A stretch of 64,000 bases of DNA from Halichondria panicea (lineage: Eukaryota > Porifera > Demospongiae > Suberitida > Halichondriidae): NCBI RefSeq assembly GCF_963675165.1, contig NC_087388.1, positions 4,841,047 through 4,905,046 on the forward strand, given 5' to 3'. The position numbers and the translations under genes are program-made. Each line of letters opens with the position of its first letter. Within the stretch, counting starts at the first letter, position 1. The notes beneath the pieces are model-generated. The model was not told the origin of the DNA. It ran no database searches and saw nothing but the letters and a program-made list of their open reading frames with translations. Below are positions 61,004-64,000 of the stretch, piece by piece.

Positions 61004-61230
61004 CAGGGCTGTTATAATGTTTGTAGCTTTTATGTTAATTGCAGCTTATAGCCTTGTATTTTGAAAATAGAGAAGGCCACTAATTCTGGCATATCTCCCC
61101 TCTGTGCATGCATGTGTACACATTTCAGTGGTCCAGTGGTTAGATTGTGCTCACATGCAGCTGTACCAGCTCAGCTATAGGGCTGTTATAATGTTTGTAG
61201 CTTTTATGTTAATTGCAGCTTATAGCTAGG
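61004..61230 (+). repeat. SINE-like repeat with a tRNA-type A box, and a tandem duplication
   Basis: Contains tggtccagtggttag (about 61129), which fits the Pol III A box consensus TRGYNNARNGG; no good B box was found. The same element, split by both insertions above, occurs at 54955-54985 plus 59931-60081, and diverged copies lie at 12650 and 15530. The block gggctgttataatgtttgta-gcttttatgttaattgcagc appears twice (61007-61054 and 61183-61229), a tandem duplication of about 175 bp. Confidence 0.5.
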
Positions 61231-61503
61231 CTTTCTTGTAATTAATTAAGGCCTATACTTTCAATTTTATTGTATGACCCTAATCTAAACATGACCTCAC
61301 CAACCTCTTTTCACATCCAGGTCCCAATACTTACGATGACTGCAAGAACTGCATCAGAGTGAGGTTTGAAGATCTGAACGCCAGAAAGCCAAGAAAGAAA
61401 TATACTCTCACTTCACACGCGCTATACAGAAACAGGGAACATTTGATTTGTGTTTGATGCAGTCACAGACGTTATAATCAGAAAGCATGTTGGTTTGTAT
61501 TAG

Positions 61504-63000
61504 CCAGTCAATTATTATAATTATGAATCATTAACTCTTTATAATTTAGGTGCCTCTGTTCTGTTTGTCTGTCTATATGATTTGTGAATTAGTCTAATAA
61601 TTGATATTGCTGCTATACTGTATTATGTACAATTATGTAAGGATGGCAATTTTCAACATTGAGAAAGCAAATGTTCTGCATGTGTGTATGCATGTATAAT
61701 AAAATGAAGAGCTTGTAGAGTGTGTATGTATATATAATAGTGTATGCATGACAATGTATACGAGTGAGTTATACTAGTATAACACAATTTTGTTATTAAG
61801 GTTCGAACTTGATGATGTAAATGTAAAGCCTTGACATTAAGCATGCATCACTGTTCAGTAAGTAAACCAGTGGCGTAGGAAGGGGGGGCTCCAGGGGCTG
61901 GAGCCCCTATCGACATGTTTCTAAGGTAGAGATGACTTATCAAGCGGCACTATGTAGATAGCCGTATTTTTTCCATTTAAAAAACTAGAGCCCCCCCCTA
62001 TATTGAGAAATTGCTTCCTACGCCACTGCAAACCACACAATTTGCACATGCATTTTTGTTATAATAATTATTATGTGTGAAATGTGAAACTAATAAGTCA
62101 ACAAACAACTCAGCAGAACAGAAACAAAGTGAATGTGTGTTGCATGGGTGATCCTGTCGTTCAATTGATCTGCATGATAACAACACGTTTACAGCATGTC
62201 ATTATAAGATGTATAAGCATGGCAAATCATACAAATCAGTCATGCATGGACATGCTGTATTAACCACACTACAAATTAAGTCTTCTCCATGGGGCTGTCC
62301 CGGGGAAGGTCCCTTGCTTGCCAGATAATGGTGTGTAAATTATTGTATCAGACACTTATGAGGGTGCATGCCTTCCTTTGTGGAATGCAGGTCCTAATGA
62401 CTAGCCTCAGCACACTCATTTATGAGTCTAAATGTATAATTATGGGTTTACCTAATGAGGAGTATAATAAGGTGTAACATCTAACATTCAAATTGTATAG
62501 ATACTGCTCAATTATTTCCCCATGGCAACTATAATAATTAATGTGCTACAACACTGATGCCCGCTATGTTTACTAAGTTAAAACTCCCTAAGAGAAAACT
62601 ATACATGCATGCTCCACAGATGATAATATTATACTGAATCTTTGCAACACAATATGCAGTAAAAGCTAGAGCGTTAAATGTTCCTTATATGGATTTTGTG
62701 CACATTGACTGTGGTCTGTTTTACAATAGAGTATAAGCAATGGTTTTACTACTTAAAATAGCTGTGTGTAAGGAACGCACAGTGCCCATTTATTCGTGTG
62801 TTGCAAAGATTCTGCAAGTTCTAGTATCATGTCTGGAGCATACATGTATAGAGTCTAAATCTACTACATTGCTTCATTGAAACTGAGTAATTTGGGCTTA
62901 AAAAAAGTTGAGACATTTTTCTGGGATATCCTATAGGAGATGATGTCACTCACTGTATGATGTCACTCACTGTATATATTATTGGGCCTTAGTTTTCATT
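61504..63000. other. Intergenic region
   Basis: No gene is seen. It contains one hAT-like MITE (61868-62028), a short match to the duplicated block of 13270 and 16435 (62285-62340), and a tandem gatgtcactcactgta pair (62941-62975). The promoter of the gene at 63199 should be near its right end. Confidence 0.5.
61868..62028. mobile_element. hAT-like MITE, 161 bp, CAGTGGCGTAGGAAG termini
   Basis: cagtggcgtaggaag and cttcctacgccactg are perfect inverted ends with C/G runs just inside. The terminus style is that of hAT elements (family knowledge); no clear 8-bp duplication is seen. One isolated end is at 20525. Confidence 0.7.
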
Positions 63001-63085
63001 TTAGTGCCTCAGCAAGAGAACATGTGCATTGCATGGCATCAATTTCTTGTCTAAAACTTGCTGCTACTATTGGATTTTGGAACAG

Positions 63086-63188
63086 GTAATGTTGTAGGAA
63101 AAATTAGTGCATGCATGTTAGACATAATTATAGGCTAAAAACAATGTTATGACTTGTACACATGTTTTATACATCTTCTTCAATACAG
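63086..63188 (+). other. 5' UTR intron of the gene at 63199
   Basis: The donor gtaatg follows ttggaacag at 63085, and the acceptor caatacag ends at 63188, ten bases before the start codon. The preceding UTR exon begins somewhere after about 62990. Confidence 0.6.
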
Positions 63189-63198
63189 TTGAACAATT

Positions 63199-64000
63199 AT
63201 GTCTGATGTTCGTGCACTACCCCCTCCTTATCCAACCATTGTAAACGAGAATGAGCGTGCAGTTGCTGTTCGTAATGCTCCTGGTCCCATTGTGGTACCT
63301 ATCAATAATCAAGCTACTCGGCTTGGTAACGAAAAAAGCGCTATACCTCCTTCTTTTGCAGCAGCTCCGAGTGCAAATGCACCACAGTCTCATGCTTTTG
63401 CAGTTGGTGAACAAGTGTCTCAAAAACAAAATGTGAAGAGCCAAACCAAAGTTGAAAAAGTTGGTGGTGCTATTTGTATCGAAAAGGTTGATGAAGTTAC
63501 TACAGAGAAATTGCGTGAACGTTCTATAGTTGGTATGAGCAGTGAGGGACACATGGTGATAATTCACCGTACAGAGAAAGAAGTAGAAAAATTTACTGTA
63601 ATTAGACGAGAGTTAGTTTTGGAAGCTAACAACAGTAGACCCTCAGCAATTAAGAACGAACAAGATGAGGATGACGCAGCAAATGCCACTTGCGGGGAAA
63701 AAGCCATCGAAATTTGCTGCCAATCGCTTGTCTGCCATTTTGAAAACCCATTCAAAAATGCTGACAACATAGTTGAAAAGAAACAGCTGATGAATACTAC
63801 TAGACGCCGCGGCCGTGCAAAGGGGTGGACAATTTTCAAAGGAATTGTATTTCCACTTGTTAGTGATGTCTCTCGTGATTTCTGGGTCTTCTTCCAACTT
63901 TTGTTTGTTCTGGCAATGCTTAGTATGTCGATCTCAACCTTTGTACTGGCTGGAAAGAACTACAAAATATTTCACGTCATCCATTTGGCCTTCTCGTCTC
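63199..64000 (+). CDS. Multi-pass membrane protein family, divergent member, 3' cut by window end
   Basis: Open frame from the ATG at 63199 to the window edge (267 codons, no stop). The amino-terminal hydrophilic part is about 200 residues: a PPPYP motif near residue 10 (a WW-domain ligand type), a Lys/Glu-rich middle, and a cysteine pair (ICC). Then a basic RRRGR stretch, FPLVSDVSRDFWVFF and a first helix (LLFVLAMLSMSISTFVL), with a second about to start. The RRRG-x-FP-x-V-x-FW layout before helix 1 matches the genes at 9369 and 17995, so I place it in the same family, with low identity. Function unknown. Its 5' UTR intron has no counterpart established for the other members. Confidence 0.75.
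   Translation, partial: MSDVRALPPPYPTIVNENERAVAVRNAPGPIVVPINNQATRLGNEKSAIPPSFAAAPSANAPQSHAFAVGEQVSQKQNVKSQTKVEKVGGAICIEKVDEVTTEKLRERSIVGMSSEGHMVIIHRTEKEVEKFTVIRRELVLEANNSRPSAIKNEQDEDDAANATCGEKAIEICCQSLVCHFENPFKNADNIVEKKQLMNTTRRRGRAKGWTIFKGIVFPLVSDVSRDFWVFFQLLFVLAMLSMSISTFVLAGKNYKIFHVIHLAFSS

Larger units (their letters stand above)
51499..61503 (+). pseudogene. G-protein alpha subunit (Gi/o-like), 3' half, decayed
   Basis: Four exon remnants at conserved animal G-alpha boundaries: 51499-51627 ([20 protein letters not shown]), about 53600-53680 ([19 protein letters not shown]), 54688-54828 (NRMTESIKLFDSICNN, then ISIILF), 61321-61503 (GPNTYDDCKNCIRV, later FVFDAVTDVIIRK and a GLY end). The switch II exon start (DVGGQ) is absent; exon 3 has a TAG at the CNNH position and a +1 shift just after ILF; exon 4 has further shifts and a TGA before FVFDAVTD. 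The amino-terminal half with the P-loop is missing. The GLY terminus resembles Go/Gi. The last intron (54829-61320) is mostly nested insertions. A functional parent gene must exist elsewhere. Confidence 0.9.

Noticed and set aside
61120-61200. Functional tRNA gene
   Set aside because: Only an A box-like string; no cloverleaf, no B box, no anticodon arm could be drawn.

Overview
This looks like nuclear DNA of a marine invertebrate, most probably a demosponge. The reasons are an AT-rich, intron-bearing sequence crowded with miniature transposons, a metazoan-type chitin synthase, a Met-like receptor tyrosine kinase with an animal-only domain order (Sema-PSI-IPT-TM-kinase), and a G-alpha pseudogene keeping animal exon boundaries. 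The sponge assignment is inference from gene content; no species marker is present. No tRNA, rRNA or CRISPR array was recognised.

Layout. 1-1.85 kb: a 1.6 kb foldback repeat inserted in another dispersed repeat. 1.85-7.06 kb (+): chitin synthase, five exons visible, 5' end missing. 9.4-25.9 kb (+): an expanded family of roughly nine-helix membrane proteins that I do not recognise. It has two intact genes (9369, 17995), a pseudogene with a stop and a frameshift (20833), an amino-terminal fragment (25500), and between them a stray copy of the last chitin synthase exon, so the array grew by segmental duplication. A further, divergent member starts at 63199 and runs off the right edge. 27.08-36.93 kb (-): a complete 23-exon Met-like receptor that splices in frame to 1487 residues. 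39-43 kb: LINE fragment and MITEs. 43.1-45.7 kb (-): a broken partial copy of the receptor ectodomain, split by two DNA transposons with clean target-site duplications. 46.3-50.7 kb (+): an unrecognised pseudogene and a decayed integrase gene that has introns. 51.5-61.5 kb (+): a Gi/o-like G-alpha pseudogene whose last intron was inflated by nested insertions of 4945 and 920 bp, both with a matching empty site nearby at 61.05-61.2 kb. 63.0-64 kb (+): start of the last membrane-protein gene, with a 5' UTR intron.

The most unusual findings are (a) very short hairpin insertions of 35, 38 and 54 bp, each flanked by a perfect 9-bp target-site duplication and sharing termini with a 1.1 kb Mutator-like element in the same window, and (b) the clustered multi-pass membrane family next to chitin synthase. 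The genes do not form an evident pathway; chitin synthase and the membrane family share only position and duplication history as far as the sequence shows.
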